Positions 49,912 to 58,611 of a stretch of DNA of 64,000 nt are shown in pieces. The position numbers and the translations under genes are program-made. The stretch is from UBA4744 sp963707435 (GTDB lineage: Bacteria > Actinomycetota > Acidimicrobiia > Spongiisociales > UBA4744). The notes beneath the pieces are model-generated. The model worked only from the letters and a program-made list of their open reading frames with translations, had not been told where the DNA came from and did no database searches. The stretch lies in contig CAVPPF010000002.1 of NCBI GenBank assembly GCA_963707435.1, positions 496,001 to 560,000 on the forward strand. Reading direction: 5' to 3'. Position 1 is the first letter of the stretch. The number at the start of each line of letters is the position of its first letter.

Positions 49912-50910
49912 GTGCACATACCCGATGGTTTCATCAATGGAGCAACCTCGCTGGGGGCGGGAGTGCTGGCTGCCGGGGGGCTGGGAGCCGCTCTCCGTCA
50001 GGGAAACAAGGTGCTCAAAGACCGCCAGGTCCCGCTGGCCGGGTTGGTAGCTGCCTTCGTCTTTGCCCTCCAGATGCTTAATTTTCCCGTGGCCGCAGGA
50101 ACCAGCGGGCATTTGCTGGGGGGAGCCCTGGCGGCCGTCCTGCTGGGCCCGTGGATGGGCGTAGTGGTCGTTTCCGTGGTGGTGATCGTTCAGGCGCTGC
50201 TGTTCGCCGACGGTGGCATTTCGGCGCTCGGCCTGAACATCATCAACATGGGTTTGATCACTGCTGTGGTCGGGTGGGGGACATTTCGCGTTGTGATGGC
50301 TGTGCTTCCCAAGAAGACCGCTTCGGTCGTGGGTGCTTCCATCGTTGCCGCCTGGCTATCGGTCGTGATGTCGTCGCTGGGATTTGTCGCCGCCTATGCG
50401 TTGGGTGGCACCGGGCAGGCCCCGATCGGGACCGTGCTCGGTGCTATGAGCGGCGTTCATGCACTCATCGGCATCGGGGAGGGACTGATCACCGGTGTCA
50501 TTGTTGCGGCCGTTCTCGGGGTCCGGCCCGATCTCGTCTTCGGTGCGCAGAAGTATGAGCTGACGAATTCCCGGCGCTTGATGCCCGGCCGCGCGGCCAC
50601 CGGAGGGTTTGTGGTTGCCGGACTGGCCGTGGCCCTGGCGCTCGTGTTCTTCGTTGCCCCGTTGGCCAACCCCAACCCGGACGGACTCGAACGAGTTGCC
50701 GAAGATCAGGGATTCATCACTTCGGCCGAGGAATCGGTCACGGCCGATTCGCCGCTCGCCGATTACGGTGTCGCCGGTGTAGCGGACGATCGAACCGGCA
50801 CCGTCGTGGCGGGACTCATCGGGACCCTGCTGGTGTTTGCGACCGGGACCGGTGTGGTGTCGACGTTCAGGAGAAAGCGGGCGCAATCGACGCCGAACCC
50901 GGGCGCATGA
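49912..50910 (+). CDS. cbiM: Nickel/cobalt ECF transporter substrate component, CbiM-CbiN fusion
   Basis: The 332-residue product begins VHIPDGF (start codon GTG), giving the Met1-His2 that bind the metal in NikM/CbiM. His67 in GTSGHLLGG matches the second metal ligand. About six membrane helices follow. The C-terminal part (from about 245) has the CbiN-like PDGLE motif and two more helices, so CbiN is fused. GTG 49912 follows AGAAGG. It starts the cbiMN-Q-O operon. Confidence 0.92.
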   Translation: MHIPDGFINGATSLGAGVLAAGGLGAALRQGNKVLKDRQVPLAGLVAAFVFALQMLNFPVAAGTSGHLLGGALAAVLLGPWMGVVVVSVVVIVQALLFADGGISALGLNIINMGLITAVVGWGTFRVVMAVLPKKTASVVGASIVAAWLSVVMSSLGFVAAYALGGTGQAPIGTVLGAMSGVHALIGIGEGLITGVIVAAVLGVRPDLVFGAQKYELTNSRRLMPGRAATGGFVVAGLAVALALVFFVAPLANPNPDGLERVAEDQGFITSAEESVTADSPLADYGVAGVADDRTGTVVAGLIGTLLVFATGTGVVSTFRRKRAQSTPNPGA

Positions 50911-51671
50911 AGGCAACCCATGCCCACGCCCTCTACGTGCACGGCACCAGCCGGGTGCACGCCCTCGAAGCTCACATCAAGGTTGCCGCCATGCTGGCGT
51001 TCGTGCTGGCGGTGGTGGCCACGCCCCGGGACGCATTCTGGGCGTTTGGGATCCACGCAGTCCTGTTGGGCATAGCTGCGAGAGCAGCCAGAATCCCCGC
51101 AGGCTTCATCGGGCGCCGCCTGCTGGTGTTGATCCCGTTTGTTCTGTTTGCCGTCTTCCTGCCGTTCCTGGGGACCGGTGCCAGGACCGACGTGCTCGGC
51201 ATCTCGCTGTCTGTCGAGGGTCTCTGGGGAGCCTGGACCATCCTCGCCAAAGCGACGCTGGGAGTGACCGCCTCGATCGTGATGGCGGCCACCACGGAGG
51301 TGCCGGATATCTTGCAGGGTCTGGATCGCCTCAAGGTGCCGCGCTTGCTCACCGCCATCGCCGGGTTCATGATCCGCTACCTCGATGTCGTACTCGGCGA
51401 GATGCACCGCATGCGAGTGGCCATGAGGTCGCGCGGCTACGACCCGCGCTGGATATGGCAGGGCCGGGCGTTGGCAACCTCTGCGGGGGCCCTCTTCATA
51501 CGATCCTACGAGCGAGGCGAACGGGTCTACCAAGCCATGGTTGCCCGCGGCTACGAAGGGCAGATGCCGGCCCTGAGCACCGAGCCCGCTCGCCCCGGCT
51601 CGTGGCTCCGGGGGCTGGCGTTTCCAGTCGTTGCCTGGGTGGCGGCGGCGGTCGCCATCGTTGTGGCATGA
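50907..51671 (+). CDS. cbiQ: ECF transporter transmembrane subunit CbiQ
   Basis: The 254-residue product has six membrane segments and the EcfT coupling motifs near SRGYDPR (MRSRGYDPRWIW) and YEGQM-type VARGYEGQMP. It joins CbiMN to the ATPase. It overlaps cbiM as ATGA and cbiO as ATGA. Confidence 0.9.
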   Translation: MKATHAHALYVHGTSRVHALEAHIKVAAMLAFVLAVVATPRDAFWAFGIHAVLLGIAARAARIPAGFIGRRLLVLIPFVLFAVFLPFLGTGARTDVLGISLSVEGLWGAWTILAKATLGVTASIVMAATTEVPDILQGLDRLKVPRLLTAIAGFMIRYLDVVLGEMHRMRVAMRSRGYDPRWIWQGRALATSAGALFIRSYERGERVYQAMVARGYEGQMPALSTEPARPGSWLRGLAFPVVAWVAAAVAIVVA

Positions 51672-52417
51672 GTGTTCCCGCCCTGGAAGTCAGGGACCTC
51701 TCGTTCAGCTACCCGGACGGCACGCCCGTCCTCCATTCCATCGACTTCCACGTTCATCCGGGTGAGCGAGTTGCGCTGCTAGGACCGAACGGCGCCGGCA
51801 AGACGACGCTCGTCCTCCACCTCAACGGGATCTTCAGCGCCGACAGCGGATCGGTGACGGTGGCCGGTTTGCCTGCTGTTGAAGAGAACATCCACGAGAT
51901 CCGGCGGCGCACCGGTCTGGTCTTCCAGGATCCCGATGATCAGCTGTTCATGCCGACCGTTCGCCAGGATGTGGCGTTCGGTCCCGCCAACTTTGGAATG
52001 CACGGGTCCGACCTCGACGATCGGGTCGTGGCTGCCCTGGAAGCCGTAGGCATGCTGGACGTCATCGACCGGCCACCGCACCATCTCAGCCTGGGGCAGC
52101 GCCGGCGAGTCGCCGTGGCGACCGTTCTGGCCATGCAGCCGGAGATCCTGGTACTCGATGAACCATCATCGAATCTCGACCCGGCCAGCCGTCACGAACT
52201 GGCCCACATTCTCGAAGCCCTGGACATCACCATGTTGATGGTGACCCACGATCTGCCGTACGCTCTCGAGTTGTGTGAGCGATCGCTGGTCATGAACAAC
52301 GGCAGGATTGTTGCTGATGGGCCAACGGCTGCGATTCTCGCCGACCGCGAACTGATGCGGGCCAACCGCCTCGAACTCCCATTCGGCTTTGATCCTGCTT
52401 TCATTCGCCCGGGCTGA
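51668..52417 (+). CDS. cbiO: ECF transporter ATPase CbiO
   Basis: The 249-residue ABC ATPase has Walker A GPNGAGKTT, Q-loop VFQDPDDQLF, signature LSLGQRRRVAVA, Walker B ILVLDEPSS and H-loop TH. It powers nickel or cobalt uptake by CbiMN-Q. ATG 51668 overlaps the cbiQ stop. The PDDQLF extension is typical of ECF-type ATPases. Confidence 0.93.
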   Translation: MSVPALEVRDLSFSYPDGTPVLHSIDFHVHPGERVALLGPNGAGKTTLVLHLNGIFSADSGSVTVAGLPAVEENIHEIRRRTGLVFQDPDDQLFMPTVRQDVAFGPANFGMHGSDLDDRVVAALEAVGMLDVIDRPPHHLSLGQRRRVAVATVLAMQPEILVLDEPSSNLDPASRHELAHILEALDITMLMVTHDLPYALELCERSLVMNNGRIVADGPTAAILADRELMRANRLELPFGFDPAFIRPG

Positions 52418-52449
52418 CCTAGCATCCCGCTCATGAAGGCAGGTGACCG

Positions 52450-53868
52450 TTGCGACCGCTAGAGATCGCCCTCGTGGTCTTGGCCGGGGCTTACCCGGTT
52501 GCCGGCGTTGTTGCGGCGCGCCGCAAGGCGATCCACGCCATACCGTTTGTGGCGGTCGCGGTGGTGTTCGTCCATCTGATCGTCGAGGGGTATCGCTGGC
52601 AGATGGTCCCGGTATACGTCGTCATTGCCGTCATGGCCCGAATTGGTGCACGATCTCTCGCCAAGCCCGCCCCGGGTCTGCAAATCGTTCAACCACGTCG
52701 TTCGAAGCTCGGGCTGCTCGCAGTGATCCCGGTGATTCTCCTGGCGCTGCCCCCGGCCCTCGTCCCCGTGCCTCGGCTCCCGGAACCGTCCGGGCCATTG
52801 GCGGTCGGGACGGTTTCGCTGTACCTGGTCGACGAGGATCGCGCCGAGATCTATGGGCCTGAGCCCGGTGGACCTCGTGAATTGATGATTCAGGTCTGGT
52901 ATCCGGCCGACCCGGATGCCGAAGCCGAACCCGGTCCGTGGACGGACGATCTAGCCGAGATTGGACCGGCCAATGCGGAGCGTCTCGGCTTTCCCTCGTT
53001 CGTACTCGATCATCTTGCTCTCGCCAAGACCAACTCATACCCCGATGCGCCCCTGTCCAAGGCCGAAGAGCAGTATCCGGTCGTCGTCTACTCGCACGGT
53101 TGGACGGGGTTTCGCACGGTCAACGTGGACCAGTCTGAGGCCCTGGCCAGCCACGGCTATGTGGTCGTAGCGGTCGACCACACCTACGGGTCGATCATGA
53201 CCGTCTTCCCGGACGGCCGGGCCGTGGGGGTGGACGACGATGCTCTACCGGATGAGGACCAGGTCGGAGCACGGGCCTATCAGGAAGCGGCTCAAACACT
53301 GGTGGAGGTCTATGCCGCCGACCTTGCGTTCGTGCTGGACTCCTTGGAGGTGATCAACGAGGACGACGACCGGTTCACCGGTCGGCTCGATCTCGAAAGG
53401 GTCGGATTGTTCGGCCATTCGACGGGTGGGGGAGCGGTGGTGGCGTTATGCCACTCCGACGAACGATGTACGGCGGCAGCGGGGTTGGACGCCTGGGTGG
53501 AGCCGGTCCCGCGCAACGTCATTGCCGACGGCCTCCCGCAACCGTTTCTGTCCCTTCGGAGCGAGGAATGGACCGCCTACGACAACGATCCGCTGCTGAT
53601 CGATCTCTACACCCACGGCGACGCCCGACAATATCTGGCAACGATTGCCGGAACGGAACACTGGGATTTCGTCGTGATCCCACTGTTGACGCCGCTGGCT
53701 CCTCAACTGGGGCTCAAGGGTCCGATCAAGAGCGATCGCGTCATGGCGATAACGGATGATCTGCTGGTTTCGTTCTTCGACGGATACTTGAAACAAGGTA
53801 CTCCCGTCGATATTGGCGAATTCGTCTCGCGCTACCCGGAGTTAACGGTCGAGGCCCGTCACGGGTAA
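52450..53868 (+). CDS. Membrane-anchored alpha/beta hydrolase (PAF acetylhydrolase-like)
   Basis: The 472-residue product has three to four N-terminal hydrophobic segments and then an alpha/beta hydrolase domain: PVVVYSHGWTGFRTVN (oxyanion region), VGLFGHSTGGGAVVAL (nucleophile Ser in GHSTGGG), and a late THGDARQY and GTEHWDF region for the Asp/His. This layout matches platelet-activating-factor acetylhydrolase-type lipases. TTG 52450 follows AGGTG. Substrate is unknown. Confidence 0.8.
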   Translation: MRPLEIALVVLAGAYPVAGVVAARRKAIHAIPFVAVAVVFVHLIVEGYRWQMVPVYVVIAVMARIGARSLAKPAPGLQIVQPRRSKLGLLAVIPVILLALPPALVPVPRLPEPSGPLAVGTVSLYLVDEDRAEIYGPEPGGPRELMIQVWYPADPDAEAEPGPWTDDLAEIGPANAERLGFPSFVLDHLALAKTNSYPDAPLSKAEEQYPVVVYSHGWTGFRTVNVDQSEALASHGYVVVAVDHTYGSIMTVFPDGRAVGVDDDALPDEDQVGARAYQEAAQTLVEVYAADLAFVLDSLEVINEDDDRFTGRLDLERVGLFGHSTGGGAVVALCHSDERCTAAAGLDAWVEPVPRNVIADGLPQPFLSLRSEEWTAYDNDPLLIDLYTHGDARQYLATIAGTEHWDFVVIPLLTPLAPQLGLKGPIKSDRVMAITDDLLVSFFDGYLKQGTPVDIGEFVSRYPELTVEARHG

Positions 53869-53886
53869 CTTATCCAGGGTTCGATA

Positions 53887-53929
53887 GGGACTAACGTCCC
53901 TAGGGACAAGAACGCGTGCCTTCTAGGCT
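53887..53929 (+). promoter_or_regulatory. DosR-box-like palindrome and -10 of the NapC-like gene
   Basis: GGGACTAACGTCCC (53887-53900) matches the actinobacterial DosR box GGGACTWWAGTCCC at 13 of 14 positions. An extra half-site AGGGAC follows at 53902-53907. TAGGCT at 53924-53929 can serve as -10, which puts the palindrome about 42 bases before the start of transcription, a usual activator position. Confidence 0.5.
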
Positions 53930-53952
53930 TGCAGCACAAGAGAGGGAGTTGC

Positions 53953-55512
53953 ATGAGCGATCAAGGCCCTGAGAGCCAAGACGAACACCTCGAGCCGGAG
54001 CCCCCGAAGCGAGAGACCAGATCGTTGTACCGGCACTGGTTGGCGGCGCTGGGCGGCGCGCTCATGCTGGCCGGCCTGCTGGCCTTCGTCATCCTCTTTC
54101 TGATCGATGCCACCTCCGATGTCGACAACCCGTACCGTTCGATCATCGGGTTCATCGGGGCTCCGATCATCGGTGTCGCCGGGCTGATTCTCTTCCTCAT
54201 TGCGGTTCGTATCCAGATAGTGCGGGCCAGGAAGGCCGGCGAGAGGGTACGTTTCCGCCTGAATATCGAGCCGTCCGATCCACGCTACATGCGAAGCCTG
54301 TGGCTGTTTCTTGGTCTCACGGCAGCGTTTGTTGTGGTTTTTGCCTACGCGGGCTTTCGAGGATATGAAACCACCGACTCAGCACAGTTCTGTGGCGAAG
54401 CCTGCCACGAGGTGATGGGCCCCCAGAACGTCACCTATCACAATTCACCGCACGCCCGGGTCCCGTGCGTCGAGTGCCATATCGGCCCGGGAACCGGCTT
54501 CTGGGTGCGTTCGAAGATCGACGGTGTGCGTCAGGTGGTTGCCACGGCGACCGATTCATTCGAGCGGCCGATTCCTACTCCTGTCGTAAGTCTCCGACCG
54601 GCCCAGGAAACGTGCGAGGAGTGTCACTGGCCGGAACAGTTCTTTGGCCAGAAGTTGATCACACACAACTACTACAGGACCGACGAAGGCAGTTCGCCGT
54701 GGTCTGTCAGCCTCCTTGTCAACATCGGAGGTGGCAACGCTCAGCTCGGGGCGCTCGAGGGAATCCACTACCACATGTCGATCGACAACAAGATCGAATA
54801 CATCGCATTAGACGACGAGCGTCAGGACATACCCTGGTTCCGATTCACCCACGCCGACGGGACGGTAACGGTCTACGAAGACCCGAACGCGGAGTATCCA
54901 GATCCCGACGACGAGGATACTGAAGTACGAACCTTCGATTGCATCGACTGTCACAACCGGCCCAGTCACGATTACACCCCACCGGCCGTTTCGGTCAACC
55001 TGGCGTTGGCGACCGGCGTCATCTCCAAGGACCTGCCGTTCATCCGCAAGGTGGGCGTCGACTTGCTCAATGCCGAGTACCAAACAACGGCCGAAGCGAA
55101 TCAGGAGATCTCGGCAAATCTGCAGGACTTCTATGCCACCCAATACCCCGGGGACGTCGAAGCGTTAGCCGCGCAGATCGCGGAGGCGGAAGCTGCACTC
55201 CTGGATATCTATAACAACAATTTCTTCCCGGAGATGAGGACCGACTACCGGGCTCGTACCAACAATCTCAGTCACTTCGTCAACGATGGGTGTTTCCGCT
55301 GCCACGGCGGCAACCAGGTGAATGAGGTCGGGGAACCGGTCACCGCAGCGTGTGATTCCTGTCACGTGATCGTTGCCCAGGGACCGACCGACACAGTCGG
55401 CGAGCTCGAGAGCAATGTCGGCGGGTTGCCCTTTCAGCACCCGGAGAATATCGGAAACGCCTGGGAGGCCATCAACTGCACCCAGTGTCACAACCGCGAG
55501 TCGGGGTACTAG
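53953..55512 (+). CDS. NapC/NirT-like membrane multiheme cytochrome c
   Basis: The 519-residue product has three hydrophobic segments in the N-terminal 130 residues and then heme motifs: one CX3CH (CGEACH) and six CXXCH (CVECH, CEECH, CIDCH, CFRCH, CDSCH, CTQCH). NapC/NirT proteins oxidise menaquinol and pass electrons to soluble or surface cytochromes. ATG 53953 follows AGAGGGAG. The converging cytochrome b, the exported multiheme proteins and the ccm genes complete a respiratory chain. Confidence 0.88.
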   Translation: MSDQGPESQDEHLEPEPPKRETRSLYRHWLAALGGALMLAGLLAFVILFLIDATSDVDNPYRSIIGFIGAPIIGVAGLILFLIAVRIQIVRARKAGERVRFRLNIEPSDPRYMRSLWLFLGLTAAFVVVFAYAGFRGYETTDSAQFCGEACHEVMGPQNVTYHNSPHARVPCVECHIGPGTGFWVRSKIDGVRQVVATATDSFERPIPTPVVSLRPAQETCEECHWPEQFFGQKLITHNYYRTDEGSSPWSVSLLVNIGGGNAQLGALEGIHYHMSIDNKIEYIALDDERQDIPWFRFTHADGTVTVYEDPNAEYPDPDDEDTEVRTFDCIDCHNRPSHDYTPPAVSVNLALATGVISKDLPFIRKVGVDLLNAEYQTTAEANQEISANLQDFYATQYPGDVEALAAQIAEAEAALLDIYNNNFFPEMRTDYRARTNNLSHFVNDGCFRCHGGNQVNEVGEPVTAACDSCHVIVAQGPTDTVGELESNVGGLPFQHPENIGNAWEAINCTQCHNRESGY

Positions 55513-55575
55513 GTCCCCGTCGGAGCGGGAGTCGGTAGTCAGTAATCGGGTAGCCAGTCAAGGCATACCATGCTC

Positions 55576-55708
55576 GCGATCTGCGATCTGCGATCTGCGA
55601 TCTGCGATCTGCGATCTGCGATCTGCGATCTGCGATCTGGAAACCGGGAACTGGCTTCTGGCTACTGGCTACTGGGAACTGGGAACTGGGAACTGGAAAC
55701 TGGAAACT
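55576..55708. repeat. Second heptanucleotide tandem repeat
   Basis: Nine copies of GCGATCT are followed by ten units of the form GGNNNCT (GGGAACT, GGCTACT, GGAAACT and variants), 19 units in all. The last unit overlaps the stop codon of the minus-strand cytochrome b gene. The ACTGGG core is shared with the array before trpD. Confidence 0.9.
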
Positions 55709-57227
55709 AGTTCTCCGGTGCCCCTGCGTCGATCCAGGCGGCGAGGTCCGCGACTTGCTGGTCGGTGAACTGTCCCGGGTGACCGCCGGCCAGCTGGCGG
55801 TTGTACACGACCGAAGCATCGGGATCGCCCGGCACAATTCCCGGACCCGAATTGCCGCCCTCGATGGTCAAGTCGTAGCTCGTCACGTTCAGGCCGCCCA
55901 GGGCGCCGGAGCCATGGCAGGCGCCGCACGAAGTGGTGAAGGCGGAGGCCCAGACGCCGTCCCAGGTTGTTCCACCGGAGCCCCCACCTCCGGTTGCCGG
56001 CGTCTCCGGAGCTCCTGACTCGATCCACTCCAGGATGGTGGCGAGTTCGGCGTCGGTGAATTGTCCCGGGTGGCCGCCGGCCAGCTGAAGTGTGTACACG
56101 ACCGAAGCATCGGGATCGCCCGGCACAATTCCCGGTCCCGAATTGCCACCCTCGATGGTCAAGTCGTAGCTCGTCACGTTGAGGCCGCCCAGGGCGCCGG
56201 AGCCATGGCAGGAACCACAAGAGCCGGCAAGGAGCTGCGAAACGCCTGTTTCCCAACTCACCGCTCCGGCGGTTGGTGTCGTGGTGGTGGTCGCACCGGC
56301 CTCCGTGGTGGTCGTCGTCTCACCTGAAGGTTCCGTCGTCGTGATCAGCGGAACCGTTGCGTTCGGGCTGGGAACAAAAACCTGAACATCTTCCGGCGGA
56401 TCGATCGTGGCGATGGCAGTTTCCTCGATCGTGACGAAAAGGTAGATCCCGGCGAGCATCACGGCGGCGACACCGGCGTAGATCGGGAGAAACACCCGCA
56501 TCCTGCGTTTCTGCGTTGCCGGATCCGGGGGTTCTGGCACGTCACCGCTCTCGATCTTTGCGAGCTCCAGCGCGTGTTCCTCCTGCATCTGCTTGCGGGT
56601 GATGTAGCCGGTGAAGATCGTGGTGTTGAAGCTCCTCAGGTGAACGTGGTAGAAGTGCCACACGAGGATGGCCAGCACGGCCAGGAGCGCTTCACCACCA
56701 TGGGCAGCCTTGGCAGCGGGAATGACCTGACCCGGCAGGTACTTGGCGGTAGCGATCGGGTTCCACAGCATGAAACCCGTGACGGTCATGACGAGGGTGC
56801 CCCAGACAATGGCCCAGTACTCGATCTTCTCTTCCCAGGTGAAGTGGCCCTGCGCCGGGTGCTCTTTTCTGAGGCCCAGGTTGTAGAGGAGGCCTTGAAA
56901 GGCGGCCTTCAGGTCTCCCGGACCGGGCAGCATCGTGCGCGGGGACCGCTTGACGAATACCTTCACCCCGACGGTGTAGACGTGATAGACGACCGCCAGC
57001 AGCAGGATGGTGGCGAAGATCCGGTGGATGATGCGGACCGTCTCGATGCCGCCCATCGCGGTGATGGCAAACTCCGAGAAGCCCGCCTGTGGCCACTTCT
57101 GGACGAGTCCGGTGAGGGCCAGAACCACAAACGTGATGACTTGCATCCAGTGCTCAACGCGGTCGGAGACCGTGAACCGGAGGAATCGTTCTTCGAGTTG
57201 CTCGGCCCGGTCCTGTTCGTCAAGCAT
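55707..57227 (-). CDS. Cytochrome b fused to two cytochrome c domains
   Basis: The 506-residue product has an N-terminal cytochrome b561/FdnI-like region with four membrane helices and His ligands (VEHWMQ, IIHRIFA, VVYHVY, ILVWHFYHVH). Then come a fifth helix, a Thr-rich linker and two cytochrome c domains with CGSCH and CGACH. The two c domains share a nearly identical 40-residue block, and their DNA is duplicated. It would pass electrons from a quinone pool outward. ATG 57227 overlaps the multiheme gene by 8 bases. The stop lies in the heptanucleotide array. Confidence 0.85.
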   Translation of the reverse strand: MLDEQDRAEQLEERFLRFTVSDRVEHWMQVITFVVLALTGLVQKWPQAGFSEFAITAMGGIETVRIIHRIFATILLLAVVYHVYTVGVKVFVKRSPRTMLPGPGDLKAAFQGLLYNLGLRKEHPAQGHFTWEEKIEYWAIVWGTLVMTVTGFMLWNPIATAKYLPGQVIPAAKAAHGGEALLAVLAILVWHFYHVHLRSFNTTIFTGYITRKQMQEEHALELAKIESGDVPEPPDPATQKRRMRVFLPIYAGVAAVMLAGIYLFVTIEETAIATIDPPEDVQVFVPSPNATVPLITTTEPSGETTTTTEAGATTTTTPTAGAVSWETGVSQLLAGSCGSCHGSGALGGLNVTSYDLTIEGGNSGPGIVPGDPDASVVYTLQLAGGHPGQFTDAELATILEWIESGAPETPATGGGGSGGTTWDGVWASAFTTSCGACHGSGALGGLNVTSYDLTIEGGNSGPGIVPGDPDASVVYNRQLAGGHPGQFTDQQVADLAAWIDAGAPEN

Positions 57228-58369
57228 GGCTCAACCTCCGGCGACGCGAGATGAGCTTCTTAGCGAGGTCAATCAGCACCCACACCAGCATGGCTCCAAT
57301 GGTGACGGGGATCAGAATCCGGTAGAAGAGATTCACGAAGTAGACGAACGGGGTTTGCTCGAGGGTTGGGGAGTAGTGGCTCATCCATGAGGTCGGGAAG
57401 TTGGCCGTTGCCTCGGGATGGCATCGCTGGCACGTGCTCAGCAGAGTTCTCCCGGAAGGTCGGGCTGTCCGGGTTGTCGGCCGAGGCGATGTTGTGTACC
57501 CCGTGACAGTCGACGCAGACTGCTTTGTTGGTCTCCTGATCCGGCGCCGTCTCTTCGAAGATCACGACCGTTGTCCCGTGGAAATCTGCGACGTAGGTAT
57601 CGAATACCTCGGTGGAGATGCCGTACTTCTCCATCAGCTCTTCGTCGGCATGGCAGTCGGCACAGATCTGCGGTGAGAAGAGATGGAATCCCGTTTCGGT
57701 CGGGCCACCGACTTCGTGGACCCCGTGGCAGTCTGTGCAGGTGGGAACGTCTGTGTTTCCCTCTTCGAACAGCGCCGCACCGTGCACGCTTTCCTCATAG
57801 ACGGTGTAGATCTCGAAATGGCAGTTCTCACAAGTCTGCTGAATGGCGGTTCCGCGCTTTTCGGCCGGTTGGACGTTGTGCGCACCGTGGCAATCGGTGC
57901 ATACGGCCGCTTCGACGTTCCCGGCCGCAAGGGCGGCGCCGTGCACGCTGTCGTTTGCTGCTGTGTACTGGGCGTCGTGGCAGGTTGCGCAGGCCGCGTA
58001 GTTGGCAACCGTGTATTCCCGGAGGTTCTGTGCTTCGATGGGAGCGTGGGGGTACTCGGAGATGTTGGTGTGGCAAAGGACACAGGACATGTCCAACCGA
58101 CCGTGTACCGAGAACTGATAGGTATCCCGGTGAACGTTGATGTCGAGGATCTCCCCGGAGGGCAACTCGGGATTGGCCAGACTGATTCCGCTGATTTCGC
58201 CGTCGTGACAGCCCAGGCAGTACCCATTGTCGAAGCGGATGTCCTCTTCCGCGGTCGCTTCCGGGGTCTCTTCCTGTGCCCGTGCGGGTGAGGTTTCGAC
58301 CGTCAGCAAACCGGCAAGCAAACCGGCTCCGGCCAGCGCCAGCCAAACCCATCGCCAACCGTTCTTCAC
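57220..58369 (-). CDS. Exported multiheme cytochrome c (frameshifted as sequenced)
   Basis: GTG 58369 follows GGGAGG with 6 bases between and starts a signal peptide ending ARAQ. Eight CXXCH motifs follow (CLGCH, CVLCH, CATCH, CTDCH, CENCH, CTDCH, CADCH, CVDCH). At about 57445 one extra base breaks the frame. Dropping it restores a ninth motif CQRCH, a C-terminal membrane helix (FYRILIPVTIGAMLVWVL) and a stop that overlaps the cytochrome b start, as in a coupled operon. The single-base error or mutation therefore appears recent or technical. Confidence 0.8.
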
Positions 58370-58451
58370 CTGCAACCTCCCGAAACCTCGGTGTCTGGTG
58401 TGGCCATCCACGTCGAGCCTACGCTACAAGCAGGTCCGGCGAATCGACATA

Positions 58452-58486
58452 GGGTCGACAGTCCTCATTGGACGGGACTCTAGGGT
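58452..58486 (-). promoter_or_regulatory. Degenerate DosR-like half-sites before the multiheme gene
   Basis: GGGTCGACAGTCCT (58452-58465; 10 of 14 on the reverse strand) and GGGACTCTAGGG (58474-58485) resemble halves of a DosR box. A possible -10 TAGGCT lies on the minus strand at 58421-58416. Confidence 0.3.
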
Positions 58487-58559
58487 GCGGAATTGGGACT
58501 CTCGAATTGGCGTCAGAGTCGATATTCGGCTGAAGCAATCCGGGACCGATTCGGACATT

Positions 58560-58590
58560 GAAGAGGGGCCGGAGAACCCGGCCCCTCTTC
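58560..58590 (-). terminator. Terminator hairpin of the decaheme gene
   Basis: GAAGAGGGGCCGG (58560-58572) pairs perfectly with CCGGCCCCTCTTC (58578-58590) around AGAAC, 22 bases after the stop of the decaheme frame. There is no T-run. Confidence 0.7.
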
Positions 58591-58611
58591 TCGTCGTTGT
58601 GAGCTCGCCTT

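Noticed and set aside
47462..55708. CRISPR arrays at the two repeat loci
   Set aside because: Units are 7 bases without unique spacers and no cas genes are near.
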